A DNA stretch of 64,000 bases, from NCBI GenBank assembly GCA_963664665.2, contig CAXXMH010000004.1, positions 310,001 to 374,000 on the forward strand, read 5' to 3'. The translations under genes and the position numbers were made by a program. This DNA is from Bin55 sp963664665 (lineage in GTDB: Bacteria; Pseudomonadota; Gammaproteobacteria; Pseudomonadales; Azotimanducaceae). Below are positions 46,402 to 56,175 of this stretch, in pieces. Under the pieces are notes generated by a model that saw only the letters and a list, made by a program, of their open reading frames with translations, made no database searches and was not told where the DNA came from. Each line of letters starts with the position of its first letter. The stretch's first letter is position 1.

Positions 46402-48144
46402 TTAACGTAAATAAGGCTCTAGCGACTTCGACATCGGGCTTAATCGCAGCTTTTTGAGTGCCGACATATGGATTTGTCGCACACGTTCGCGTGAGACATG
46501 CAATTCTTCAGCAATTTGCGTAAACGTCATGGAGTCCGCTCGATTTATGCCGAAATTCATCGCCATCACCATTTGCTCACGGGCGTCGAGCACAGCGAGC
46601 GCTCTCGCAATGACCGAAGGCCGACTTGCATCAACTGCTTCGTCTTCCGGAGAACGGACGTTTTCGTCTGCGATCATGTTGCCAAACGTGGTCCCATCGT
46701 CGTCGTCACCGATTGGCGCATCGAGACCTCGAAGTTCGCGGGTGTAGTTGAACACATCTCGCACTTGCTTCGCGGTTTTGTCGATGCGTGCGCCGATCTC
46801 GTCCGGCGTTGGTTCACGTAGAAGCTCCTGCGTCAGTTGTCGCTGTGCGCGGTAGACCTTCTTCATGTCCTGGTTTACGTTGGCTGGTAATCGCACCGTG
46901 CGTCCGTATTCACCAAGTGCGCGCGTGACCGCTTGTCGAATCCACCAGGTGGCATACGTCGAGAACTTGAAACCGCGGGTATAGTCGAACTTTTCGATCG
47001 CTCGAATCAGACCCACATTTCCTTCTTGGATTAGGTCTTCTTCCTCGACGCCGCGGTTCTTGAACTTCTGCGCGATTGACATGACGAGACGAAGGTTTCC
47101 CACAGCAAGTCCTTCGGTAGCGGCATTCACTCGCGACTCACCTTTCTTGACCCGACGTTTTATTTCGAGTAGCTCTTCGGTACTGTGTCCGAGCTCCTTT
47201 TCGACAGCGCGTACTTGAGATCTCAATTCTGAGATTTTGTTAGCGTGACGTCCGAGCACTTCGCGAGCGCGCTTCGATTGCGCGGCGACTAACGTAAGCC
47301 ACCGACGACCGGTAATGTTCGGTTCGAATTCGTTCGCATAGACACTCGAAGAAATCCCAGCCGTTCTAACAATCTTCCGTAACTTCGACCGTGCTGACTC
47401 CAGTGGCGCCATCTTGGCTCTGAACATTTGCACGAAGTCGAGGTAGTGAGGCATCGTGAACTTGAAATAGCCAAACGCATTTTCAAGCTCTTTACCCGTA
47501 TTCACGGTTCGTCGATGCTTCGGTTGGGCATAGAACGCATCCATCGCTTTCGTGAATCGCTTAAATCGAGTGTGAGCTTGGTCGAGGTTGGGTGGCTTGC
47601 CTTTTGTGTCACGGGGCGCGTTGCTTGCGACCACGTTTACTTTTGGCAACTCGTCAACAACGTCAAGATAGCCAGCGACATATCGATCTAAACGTCCCGA
47701 GTCGAAATGAGTTTCAAATAACGTACGCGCGTGTTCTACGACGGGTCGAATCGTCGCTAACGCCGTCAGTACTTCGCTCATACCATGATTTCGAGCACGT
47801 GCTAACGCGAGTTCTTCATCGCGAGAAAGAAGATCCAGCCTCGACAACTCTCGCATGTAGATATGCACGTTGTCGCGGATACTGGCTTCAGCCTTCCGAA
47901 GATGTGCCTCGATTTCGTCGTCTGGTTCGCTTATGGCAAAACCATCGGTGGCTAGCCGCGAGAGCAAGTCGTCGATTCTTGGATCGTCGATAGCGATCTC
48001 GCCGTTAAATAGATCGAGGATATCCTGAATAGAAATTAGGTCTTCCGGCTCTGGACGGAGTCGTAATTCATCAACTAGATCTTTGTAATCGATGCCCGCA
48101 ATCGCATCTTGATTTATCTGTTCTTTACTGTAGTAAACGCTCAT
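46402..48144 (-). CDS. Sigma D: divergent sigma-70 factor with RpoD-like layout
   Basis: The 580-residue protein has a region 1.1-like N-terminus (about residues 1-80), region 1.2 (DNVHIYMREL, about 91-100), and a non-conserved region with FGYFKFTMPHYLDF. Region 2 reads DLIQEGNVGLIRA and YATWWIRQAVTRAL, and region 4 VSRERVRQIHMSALKKL. Unlike sigma B it keeps the Arg-Glu pair for -35 recognition. A GAGG site lies 8 bases before the ATG. It is the first gene of the sigma cluster and is read from a strong promoter. Confidence 0.92.
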   Translation of the reverse strand: MSVYYSKEQINQDAIAGIDYKDLVDELRLRPEPEDLISIQDILDLFNGEIAIDDPRIDDLLSRLATDGFAISEPDDEIEAHLRKAEASIRDNVHIYMRELSRLDLLSRDEELALARARNHGMSEVLTALATIRPVVEHARTLFETHFDSGRLDRYVAGYLDVVDELPKVNVVASNAPRDTKGKPPNLDQAHTRFKRFTKAMDAFYAQPKHRRTVNTGKELENAFGYFKFTMPHYLDFVQMFRAKMAPLESARSKLRKIVRTAGISSSVYANEFEPNITGRRWLTLVAAQSKRAREVLGRHANKISELRSQVRAVEKELGHSTEELLEIKRRVKKGESRVNAATEGLAVGNLRLVMSIAQKFKNRGVEEEDLIQEGNVGLIRAIEKFDYTRGFKFSTYATWWIRQAVTRALGEYGRTVRLPANVNQDMKKVYRAQRQLTQELLREPTPDEIGARIDKTAKQVRDVFNYTRELRGLDAPIGDDDDGTTFGNMIADENVRSPEDEAVDASRPSVIARALAVLDAREQMVMAMNFGINRADSMTFTQIAEELHVSRERVRQIHMSALKKLRLSPMSKSLEPYLR

Positions 48145-48808
48145 CGTTCTTACCTCTTCTTTCTTCTGTCGTCCAACACATTCGTGAATACATTGCCTAC
48201 TTGGTTAAGCGATGACCATATGGCAGTCGACGCGTCAACGCTTGATCTTTCGATGCAGCCTTCAGATTGGTGTTTGTCTCCCCTCCCAGATCCCGCGCAA
48301 ATGCGGCCCTAGACGGGTCATGCGACCAGCCCGAGTAAGCATGCAGGTATGCGCCACGTTTTGCGAAATCCAACTTTTGGTTGCCCATGAGACAACTGCG
48401 TCAGGAAAAAGTTCACGATATTTCAAAAATCAGTCCTCATCTATCGGAACGCGACCTTACCTTATATGTGGGGTCAGGATCGTAGATTTCAAGGTGCATC
48501 CGATGTAATTCGAATAATGGAGGCGACTCAAATATATTATAACATAAAGATGTAGTTTTGTTAAGGCATGCACCGAATAGCTTTCTTTCTAATATTGTTC
48601 GTCGAAGTTATGTCAGCTCGGCAGTGTTCTGGCACAGAACGAACGTCAAGCTGCTAAGTCTCAAGTTAGGGGAAGAAGGCTAGCGATTCTTCCGCAGTGC
48701 ATAATTTTTCCTGCGCGACAATACCTCGACGTCGCAAGAAGCAAGCCTCTCATTCATTGTTAACCCTTTAATTCAGAAGGGTCGCTGCCCGGTCAAACGA
48801 CGTGTCCT
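48145..48808. other. 664-bp divergent gap between sigma D and argC
   Basis: Apart from the promoter above I see no gene here. The minus-strand leader (48145-48529) is long enough for a structured regulatory RNA but matches no class I know. A short CCCTT-TAATTCAG-AAGGG hairpin lies near 48764, just before argC. Confidence 0.5.
48536..48564 (-). promoter_or_regulatory. Strong sigma-70 promoter for sigma D
   Basis: On the minus strand TTAACA (48564-48559) and a perfect TATAAT (48541-48536) are separated by exactly 17 bp. Transcription would begin near 48529, giving a leader of about 385 nt before the sigma D start. Confidence 0.7.
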
Positions 48809-49735
48809 ATGGGATCTAAAGTATTTATCGACGGTCAGGAAGGTACGACCGGGCTCGAAATCTACGGGCACCTTAACGCTCGCGACGATATTGAAGTCGT
48901 TCCAGTCAGCCAACGGTACAGAAAAGATCTTGCTTACAAGCGAGAGCGATACGCTGAAGCGGATGTGGTGGTGCTTTGTTTACCTGATACCGCGGCGCGT
49001 GAAGCGATTGAACTAGACCCCAAAGCACGCTATCTGGACGCGAGCACGGCGCATCGTACCGCGCGAGAATGGGTATACGGCTTGCCTGAGTTGGCATCGC
49101 ACGTGCGACCCGCAATCGCGAGCAGTCAGTACGTATCGAATCCCGGATGCTATCCCACCGGTTTTCTGCTTGCCGTGCGCCCCCTTGTTGAACACGGCAT
49201 CGTGTCACCTTCACAACAGCTTCAGGTTCATGCGGTCTCTGGTTATTCCGGCGGCGGAAAGAAATTGATCTCTCGCTATGAGTTGCATGGTGATCAACTT
49301 CTGGACACGCGGGTATATGCGCTCAACTTAGATCACAAGCACATGCCCGAGATGCAATGCCACGCGCGACTTGAAGTCCCGCCAATCTTCCTGCCGGCGG
49401 TTGGACCGTTCTATCGCGGGATGGTCGTAAAGTTCGCATTGCCCAGCGTTGCTGCAGAGGCGATCGTTGACGCGTGGATAGCGGCGTATGGGCACGAACG
49501 GTTTGTTCGGGTGTTGCCCACGGGTGGAGGCGAGGTGCTTGAAGAAGGATTTCTAAGCGCTACTCTATGCAATGGCACGAATCGCGTTGATTTGTTAGTC
49601 TCAGCCAATCGCAGCGACGCTGTCGTGTGCGCAGTCCTTGACAATCTAGGTAAAGGTGCTGCTGCGGCCGCGGTTCAGAATTTGAACATCATGTTAGGGA
49701 TCGAGGAATCCACGGGCTTACGCGTGTTTTCATGA
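48809..49735 (+). CDS. argC: N-acetyl-gamma-glutamyl-phosphate reductase, type 2
   Basis: ArgC reduces N-acetylglutamyl-phosphate with NADPH in arginine synthesis. At 308 residues it is the shorter type 2 form. It starts KVFIDGQEGTTGLEI, has the catalytic cysteine in SNPGCYPTGF and the AVSGYSGGGKK block. The ATG at 48809 is followed by the aminotransferase gene with a 4-bp ATGA overlap at 49732, so the two are coupled. Confidence 0.95.
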   Translation: MGSKVFIDGQEGTTGLEIYGHLNARDDIEVVPVSQRYRKDLAYKRERYAEADVVVLCLPDTAAREAIELDPKARYLDASTAHRTAREWVYGLPELASHVRPAIASSQYVSNPGCYPTGFLLAVRPLVEHGIVSPSQQLQVHAVSGYSGGGKKLISRYELHGDQLLDTRVYALNLDHKHMPEMQCHARLEVPPIFLPAVGPFYRGMVVKFALPSVAAEAIVDAWIAAYGHERFVRVLPTGGGEVLEEGFLSATLCNGTNRVDLLVSANRSDAVVCAVLDNLGKGAAAAAVQNLNIMLGIEESTGLRVFS

Positions 49736-50967
49736 ATCGTCAGACGCTGGAACGTGAGTTCGCCAATTTAGTTGAACGAGAGCTTTCGCTCAATTTGACA
49801 CGAGGGAAGCCTGGCACAGCACAGGTTGCGCTTTCGGATTCGCTTGATGGCATCCTTGATGGAAATTTCATGTGTTCTGACGGTGCGGACGCGCGAAACT
49901 ACGGCGGGTTGCGAGGTATCCCCGAGTGTTGTGAACTAGGTTCTAACCTGACGGACTATCCGGCAGAACTGATCATGGCCGCCGGTAACTCGAGTCTGCA
50001 GCTAATGTACTTCGTACTCGAAACTATCGTAAATTACGGCTTAGCAGGATCCGGACCGCTGCGTGAGAAACCATGTAAAGCAATCTGCCCAGTGCCTGGT
50101 TACGACCGACACTTCGCAGCGACCGAGTTCCTCGGTGTAGAAATGGTTTGCGTCGACTTGAACGATGATGGTCCAGACATGGACCAGGTCGAAGACCTTG
50201 TCCTAAATGATCCGAGCACTTCGATCATGTGGTGCGTGCCGAAACACTCAAATCCAACGGGATGTACCTACTCAGAATCAGTTGTTCGACGTATTGCCAA
50301 TCTCCCACGGTTGCGCTCGGATGCCCATTCAAGTCCTTTCTTTGTGTTTTGGGATAACGCGTATTCGGTGCACGATTTCGGAACTGAACCGGTCGCGCTA
50401 TCATCAATTTTCGATCATGCGGTTGCCGCCGAAACGTTAGATCGGATCGTCGCGTTCGCATCAACTTCAAAAATAACGCACGCGGGAGCGGGAGTCGCAT
50501 TCTTGGCGAGCGGTAATCGGTTATTGAGTGATCTTGAAGCACGGCTTTCCGTCATGATCATTGGATTCGACAAAGTCAATCAGCTGCGGCATGCCCGGTT
50601 CCTACCGGATCGGAAGCGCCTTGCAGAGCACATGCAGAAACACGCCGCGATTGTCCGTCCGTTGTTTGAAGCTACCGAGAAAGGACTACAAGAACAGCTT
50701 GGTAATACGGGTCTTGCGACGTGGACACAACCAACTGGTGGGTATTTTGTTTCTCTGGACGTACCAAATGGCTTGGCTAAGGAAGTGGTGGCGCTAGCAG
50801 GCTCCGCAGGACTCCAACTGACGGCAGCGGGTGCGACGTATCCGTACGGGAATGATCCTAACGATGCGAATATCCGAATCGCTCCGACCTTTGCGAGTGT
50901 CGAGGAGGTCGAAGCGGCGATGACAATTGTCGGCATGAGCGTTCGCTTAGCGGCCGCGCGTCGTTAA
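49732..50967 (+). CDS. Aspartate aminotransferase, subgroup Ic-type (PF12897)
   Basis: This PLP enzyme belongs to the Asp_aminotransf family, recognised by the N-terminal LNLTRGKPG motif. The 411-residue protein shows CVPKHSNPTGCTYS, VFWDNAYSVHDF, and the PLP lysine in AFASTSKITHAGAGVAF. The likely reaction is aspartate plus 2-oxoglutarate. Translational coupling to argC suggests a link to arginine or glutamate metabolism, though the family fits general aspartate metabolism. Confidence 0.88.
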   Translation: MNRQTLEREFANLVERELSLNLTRGKPGTAQVALSDSLDGILDGNFMCSDGADARNYGGLRGIPECCELGSNLTDYPAELIMAAGNSSLQLMYFVLETIVNYGLAGSGPLREKPCKAICPVPGYDRHFAATEFLGVEMVCVDLNDDGPDMDQVEDLVLNDPSTSIMWCVPKHSNPTGCTYSESVVRRIANLPRLRSDAHSSPFFVFWDNAYSVHDFGTEPVALSSIFDHAVAAETLDRIVAFASTSKITHAGAGVAFLASGNRLLSDLEARLSVMIIGFDKVNQLRHARFLPDRKRLAEHMQKHAAIVRPLFEATEKGLQEQLGNTGLATWTQPTGGYFVSLDVPNGLAKEVVALAGSAGLQLTAAGATYPYGNDPNDANIRIAPTFASVEEVEAAMTIVGMSVRLAAARR

Positions 50968-51022
50968 CCTGGAATCTGTACCGTCGGACCCAACTTCAGG
51001 GCGAACGCCCGGGTCGAGTGAA

Positions 51023-52204
51023 ATGGATCAAAGTACTGCTGAAGTAAACGACCTTCTGTCGTTTAGCGAATTAGGGTTGCCTACAAGTGTGCAGCAGGCG
51101 ATTGATGAGCTCGAGTTCAAGGCATGTACGCCGGTTCAAAGCCAGGTGCTGCCTTACAGTCTATCTCAACATGACGTATGTGCTCAAGCTAATACCGGTA
51201 CCGGCAAGACAGCCGCATTCCTCGCGACAATCCTGTCCCAACATATTGAATTTCCGCTCCAACAAGCTAATCCAATTGGGTCGCCACGGGCCCTAATCCT
51301 TGCGCCAACGCGCGAACTAACAATGCAGATCAAGCAGGATATGAACGCGCTAAGCAAACACACGAAGATCCGTAGTTTGGCAGTCGTGGGTGGCAAGAAA
51401 ATGAAAGAACAGCACGACAAATTGACGAAGCACCCGATTGAGGTCATCATCGCCACGCCAGGGCGGCTACTCGATTTCATGGGACAAGGTCTCCTTGATT
51501 TGAGTCGTGTAGAGATCCTCGTGATCGACGAAGCGGATCGGATGCTTGATATGGGGTTTATTCCAGATGTACGTCGCATCGTACGTCAGACTCCCGAACG
51601 TCGGCGTCGCCAAACTATGTTCTTCAGTGCGACATTCAATGACGATGTACGACGATTGATAGACCAATGGATGTTTGAACCGGTTCGAATTGAGATTCCT
51701 TCAGAGTCCATCGCGGCAGATTCGATTGATCAACGCTTCTGGATCGTAGGTCGAGATGAGAAACCACAGATCCTGTTTGAATTCATGACTCGAAGCAATC
51801 CATCCCGGACTTTGATCTTCGTAAATCGGCGCTCAGAAGTGAAAAAAGTCATGAAGTCGTTGCAGAAACGGAACGTTAGCTGTGAAGGTCTTTCAGGTGA
51901 TATGCCGCAACGCAAACGCACAGCTGCGCTAAGTCGCTTTAAAAACGGTAAAACCAGACACATCGTCGCGACTGACGTCGCCGGACGTGGACTTCATGTC
52001 GAAGGGATCACGCACGTTATCAACTACGATCTGCCCGACATCGTTGAGGACTATGTGCATCGCATCGGTCGTACCGGACGAGCAGGCGCGGAGGGTATAT
52101 CAATCAGCTTCGTTTCGGAATCTGATGGCTTCGTCCTTCCTGAACTTGAGGAACTGCTTGGCAAAAAACTAGACTGCACGATGCCATCGTACGACCTGAG
52201 CTAG
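51023..52204 (+). CDS. DEAD-box RNA helicase
   Basis: The 393-residue protein is the helicase core with little C-terminal extension. It shows motif I ANTGTGKTAAFL, PTRELTMQI, DEADRMLDMGFIPD, SAT in FFSATF, and HRIGRTGRAG. It most resembles the RhlB/SrmB/RhlE group but I cannot assign a single member. It probably acts in ribosome assembly or mRNA turnover. Confidence 0.93.
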   Translation: MDQSTAEVNDLLSFSELGLPTSVQQAIDELEFKACTPVQSQVLPYSLSQHDVCAQANTGTGKTAAFLATILSQHIEFPLQQANPIGSPRALILAPTRELTMQIKQDMNALSKHTKIRSLAVVGGKKMKEQHDKLTKHPIEVIIATPGRLLDFMGQGLLDLSRVEILVIDEADRMLDMGFIPDVRRIVRQTPERRRRQTMFFSATFNDDVRRLIDQWMFEPVRIEIPSESIAADSIDQRFWIVGRDEKPQILFEFMTRSNPSRTLIFVNRRSEVKKVMKSLQKRNVSCEGLSGDMPQRKRTAALSRFKNGKTRHIVATDVAGRGLHVEGITHVINYDLPDIVEDYVHRIGRTGRAGAEGISISFVSESDGFVLPELEELLGKKLDCTMPSYDLS

Positions 52205-52287
52205 CCTGAGCTTGAGGAACCCACCACGTACCTGTACGATTTGATAGTCAGAAGAACGCGTCGGTACCGCAGCCATGGAAATACGTT

Positions 52288-53112
52288 ATGCCAGATAAGA
52301 CTCGTGTAGGGATCGTGCAACTTTGTGCTACGTCGGATGTGCCGAGGAATTTGGCGACGACAGAGTCACTTAGTCGACGCGCAGTGGAAGATGGCGCAGA
52401 GGTCGTTTTTTTACCCGAAGCATTCGCTTACATCGGCTCGGATCGTGCGCGGTTGCCGATGTTGGAGGACCTGAGTACCGGTGGGCCGATGTTGGATAGC
52501 TGTCGGCGTATTGCCATAGACCACAAGGTGCATGTGATCGCGGGTGGTTTTCCGGAGAAAGCGCCGAACGAACGAGCATACAACACCTGCCTTCATTTGA
52601 CACCAGACGGTCAGATTGCGGCTGCGTACCGCAAGATTCACCTTTTTGATGTCGACCTACCTGACGGCACGAGGATGCTCGAGTCTCGGAATACGTCGCC
52701 TGGTGATTCCGCGGTTACCACGGAATTACCTTTCGGTACACTTGGTCTCTCGGTGTGCTACGACGTTCGATTTCCGCGGTTGTATCAGGATCTGGTAGAT
52801 AAAGGTGCGACGGCGCTCGCCGTCCCCTCTGCCTTTGTCAAAACAACAGGTAAAGACCATTGGCATGTTCTACTGCGATCGCGTGCGATCGAATGTCAGT
52901 CCTACGTGATTGCACCGGCACAGTATGGGGACCACAATCATCGAAATCGGAGGTCATATGGACATGCACTGGTTGCGGATCCGTGGGGTCTCGTCATTGC
53001 TGAGTGCCAGGAGGAGCGAGATGATCACGCGGTTGTTGAAATCGACCCAAGTGAAGTAGAACGCGTTCGAACTCAGCTACCCAGCCTTCAGAATCGAGGC
53101 GACTGGGCTTGA
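52288..53112 (+). CDS. Nitrilase-superfamily amidohydrolase, Nit2/YbeM-like
   Basis: The 274-residue protein has the nitrilase triad Glu44 (LPEAF), Lys116 (YRKIHLFD) and Cys157 (LSVCYDVRFP). The DVDLPDGTRMLES block and the overall sequence resemble the family that hydrolyses deaminated glutathione. Substrate is an inference. The next gene starts inside its stop codon. Confidence 0.9.
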   Translation: MPDKTRVGIVQLCATSDVPRNLATTESLSRRAVEDGAEVVFLPEAFAYIGSDRARLPMLEDLSTGGPMLDSCRRIAIDHKVHVIAGGFPEKAPNERAYNTCLHLTPDGQIAAAYRKIHLFDVDLPDGTRMLESRNTSPGDSAVTTELPFGTLGLSVCYDVRFPRLYQDLVDKGATALAVPSAFVKTTGKDHWHVLLRSRAIECQSYVIAPAQYGDHNHRNRRSYGHALVADPWGLVIAECQEERDDHAVVEIDPSEVERVRTQLPSLQNRGDWA

Positions 53113-54149
53113 CTGAAATGACACCGGGGCTCAAGTTCCTGGTTGCCGCTGCGTGTTTGATTGTCATTCTGGCTGGATTGAAAATTGCAGCGGTCATCGT
53201 CACGCCGCTGCTACTAGCTGTGTTCATTGCGACACTCGTTGCGGCACCAGTTGGTTGGCTTATCTCGAAGCGGGTACCTGCATGGCTTGCCATTAGCATC
53301 ACGCTTGTGGTCTTGGTCCTCCTCATGATCACGTTAGGTGCCGTCGTCGTTGAGTCTGCTCAGCAACTCTACGCCAAGCAACCGGAATATGTCACCAAAC
53401 TCAACGCGATGCTTGAGGCATGGGAGCCGACATTGATTCAGTTTGGATTGCCGACCGCGCTGAACCTTGAGGAGATTCTTGACGCCGCAACGATCTTTTC
53501 CCTTGCTAGTCAGACGCTCACGGGAATCGGGAATCTCGTTTCCAACAGTTTTCTGATTCTGTTGGTGTTCGTTCTCATCCTGATTGAAAGCACAGCGCTG
53601 ACGAGAAAGATGCGAAATCTGCTCAATCCGACAGAATCGGAACGAACTTGGCTTGATTCATTTGCCACCAACATTCATCACTACATAGTCATCAAGACTA
53701 TCCATAGTTTGGGTACCGGAATATTGATCGCGACTGGCACTTGGTTACTCGGCGTCGACTTTCCGATTCTGTGGGGACTGCTGGCGTTTATCCTGAATTA
53801 CATTCCGAATATCGGAAGCATCATTGCGGCTCTACCGGCGGTCCTAGTCGCTCTTGTCCAGCTTGGGATGGGTTCGGCACTTGGGGTGGTCGCGTTGTTC
53901 GTTGGCGTCAATGTTCTCGTTGGCAGTTTTATTGAGCCGAGGTTTATGGGTGAACGTCTTGGTCTATCCACGCTGGTCGTCTTTTTGTCGTTGATTTTTT
54001 GGGGATACATGTTTGGCACTGTTGGGATGCTACTCTCGGTCCCGATCACCATGACAATCAAGATCGCCGCCGAAGCGAATCCTGGAGCTCGTTGGCTGAG
54101 TGATCTATTAGGAAACACTGTACCTGAAGGCGAAACAAGCGCGTCGTGA
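53109..54149 (+). CDS. AI-2E/PerM-family membrane permease
   Basis: The 346-residue inner-membrane protein has about eight hydrophobic segments and the typical block PILWGLLAFILNYIPNIGS followed by GSFIEPRFMGERLGLS. Members have been linked to autoinducer or ion export, but the substrate is often unknown. TTG 53109 overlaps the preceding stop; ATG 53118 is an alternative. The hisC start overlaps its end. Confidence 0.9.
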   Translation: MTEMTPGLKFLVAAACLIVILAGLKIAAVIVTPLLLAVFIATLVAAPVGWLISKRVPAWLAISITLVVLVLLMITLGAVVVESAQQLYAKQPEYVTKLNAMLEAWEPTLIQFGLPTALNLEEILDAATIFSLASQTLTGIGNLVSNSFLILLVFVLILIESTALTRKMRNLLNPTESERTWLDSFATNIHHYIVIKTIHSLGTGILIATGTWLLGVDFPILWGLLAFILNYIPNIGSIIAALPAVLVALVQLGMGSALGVVALFVGVNVLVGSFIEPRFMGERLGLSTLVVFLSLIFWGYMFGTVGMLLSVPITMTIKIAAEANPGARWLSDLLGNTVPEGETSAS

Positions 54150-55204
54150 GCTTTATAGCTGACCACATTCGAGCAATGCGCGGATACACATACGGCGAGC
54201 AGCCAAGCGACCGATCTATCGTCAAGCTGAATACCAACGAAAACCCGTTCCCGCCAAGTCCCAAGATTCGCGAGACGCTTGTTAATTTAGATTTGGAGGA
54301 ATTACGCCGTTATCCAGACGCCACGTCGTCCGTGTTGCGCGAGCACATCGCTGCGCGATTTGGTTTGACGAGTGGACAGGTGCTCATCACGAACGGTGGA
54401 GACGAAGCAATACGTCTTGTTGCCACCGCATGCTTGACACGAAATGACGTGATGGTCTCATCGGAACCGGGTTATTCACTTTACCCCGTTATTGCGAACG
54501 TGCTAAATGCACGTTGGCTGCCGATGGAGTTAGGTCACGATTTCCGCCCCGATGCCGAAGCGGCGCGTCGTTGCATCGGACAACGTGCACGCCTCGTGTG
54601 CATACCAAATCCAAATGCACCGAGTGGTGTGTTGCTAACCGCGCAGGAAGTTGATGCATTTGCGGCCCGATTCCGAGGTCCGTTACTTATAGACGAAGCG
54701 TATGTGGACTTTATTGAACCCGCCCTCAAGCACGACCTTGTGCCGTTACTCGCTCGGCATAGAAACCTTTTGCTACTTCGCACGTTCTCGAAGGGATATT
54801 CACTGGCCGGTGCCCGTGTCGGGTATCTTCTCGGTGAGGAGTCTTTTATCGAGGAACTCGCGACGAAGGTACGAGACAGTTACAACGTGAACTGTATTTC
54901 ACAGATTGTGGCATTGGCAGCATTCGGAGATCAAGAACATGCGCGGAAAACATGGGAAGTCGTGCGCTTGGAGAGACAACGAGTTAGCGATGTGCTGAGG
55001 GAGCGTGGATTCAACGTTCCGGATTCTCAAGCCAACTTCGTCCTGCCGCAAAGACGCGACAAAGCCAGTTTAGGTGATACCTATGAACGTTTGCGTGATT
55101 CAAACATTCTTGTGAGGTACTTTAAGACGACGAGGTTGTACGATCGCCTTCGCGTCACGATCGGTACGCGTACTCAAAACGATGCTTTTATAAAAGCACT
55201 TTAA
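54146..55204 (+). CDS. hisC: Histidinol-phosphate aminotransferase
   Basis: HisC transfers the amino group from glutamate to imidazole-acetol phosphate. The 352-residue PLP enzyme has LNTNENPFPPSP, the ATSSVLREHIA block, LLIDEAYVDF and the PLP lysine in RTFSKGYSLAGARVGY. The start is GTG 54146, coupled to the permease. It is unlinked from hisD at the other end of the window, so the his genes are dispersed. Confidence 0.95.
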   Translation: MSFIADHIRAMRGYTYGEQPSDRSIVKLNTNENPFPPSPKIRETLVNLDLEELRRYPDATSSVLREHIAARFGLTSGQVLITNGGDEAIRLVATACLTRNDVMVSSEPGYSLYPVIANVLNARWLPMELGHDFRPDAEAARRCIGQRARLVCIPNPNAPSGVLLTAQEVDAFAARFRGPLLIDEAYVDFIEPALKHDLVPLLARHRNLLLLRTFSKGYSLAGARVGYLLGEESFIEELATKVRDSYNVNCISQIVALAAFGDQEHARKTWEVVRLERQRVSDVLRERGFNVPDSQANFVLPQRRDKASLGDTYERLRDSNILVRYFKTTRLYDRLRVTIGTRTQNDAFIKAL

Positions 55205-55272
55205 AGTGAATCTTTCCGAGGCGCCGCGATTCGGTCGACGAATCGGAATTCCATCTAGATTTAGGAGATCTT

Positions 55273-56175
55273 ATGCGTAAACCAGCTCTTAGTCTCGCGG
55301 CCGTTCCTGGTCGCCGAATACGAACGCTTGAACTTGTGGAGCGCATTGAAAGCGGCGGCTTTGCGGGAATCTACGGTCCTAGTATGTCGGATAGCCTTGC
55401 ACTGTGTACGGCGTTATCCTCTAGAACAGCCCGCATCCCATTTGGCACGACGATTACACCCATTTACACGCGCCAAGTACAAGATTTCGCGCAAGCGGCA
55501 AGCTTCATCCATGAGATATCGGAAGGTCGTTTTCGCTTCGGCATTGGTGTAAGCCATGAACCCGCAATGAAGAGATTGGGAATCACGCAAGGCAAACCTC
55601 TGAGCGACATTCGTCAATTCGTATCGGATCTAAGAGCTGTACCACGTGCCGGCGAGTTGCCGCCGATCCTCCTTGCCACCTTGCGTACTAAGATGATTCA
55701 GCTGGCTCAAGAAATCGCTGAAGGTATGGTCTTTGCGAACGGTGCAAGATCGCACATGAGCGAATCGCTAAGTGTGCTATCGGATGAAAACCGAGAGGGA
55801 GAAGGATTTTTTATTGGGAACATGATTCCAACCTGTATCAACGATGACGTACAAGCCGCAGCGGAGGTGAATCGACGGACGCTCACTAGCTATGCGCTGC
55901 TCCCAAACTATCGGAACTATTGGAAAGAAGCCGGTTTCGTTGAAGAAATGGAAGGTGTAGAAGCGTGCATGAAGTCAAACGACCTCGATCAAGTGCCACG
56001 CTATCTGACCGACCGTTGGTTGGCCGATACAACGTTATTCGGCACGAAAACTCAGGTGCGCGACGGCATTGAGGCGTGGTACGACGCGGGTATCAAGACA
56101 CCGATCATTGTGCCTTCTGCTGTTTCAGGCGGACAGTTCCAAGCGTTCGAGGATTTCTTCGGAATTTGGGACTAA
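55273..56175 (+). CDS. LLM-class flavin-dependent oxidoreductase
   Basis: The 300-residue protein has the luciferase-like TIM barrel, including FAGIYGPSMSD, IPFGTTITPIYTR, EGRFRFGIGVSHEP and the TDRWLADTTLFGT helix. Such proteins use F420 or FMN to oxidise or reduce small molecules. AGGAG precedes the start. It is convergent with, and overlaps by 4 bp, the DUF35/thiolase-like pair. A joint pathway is possible but not shown. Confidence 0.87.
   Translation: MRKPALSLAAVPGRRIRTLELVERIESGGFAGIYGPSMSDSLALCTALSSRTARIPFGTTITPIYTRQVQDFAQAASFIHEISEGRFRFGIGVSHEPAMKRLGITQGKPLSDIRQFVSDLRAVPRAGELPPILLATLRTKMIQLAQEIAEGMVFANGARSHMSESLSVLSDENREGEGFFIGNMIPTCINDDVQAAAEVNRRTLTSYALLPNYRNYWKEAGFVEEMEGVEACMKSNDLDQVPRYLTDRWLADTTLFGTKTQVRDGIEAWYDAGIKTPIIVPSAVSGGQFQAFEDFFGIWD

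Noticed and set aside
48197..48388. A 63-codon minus-strand ORF upstream of sigma D
   Set aside because: No ribosome-binding site or recognisable protein pattern; it lies in the predicted leader and looks like chance.
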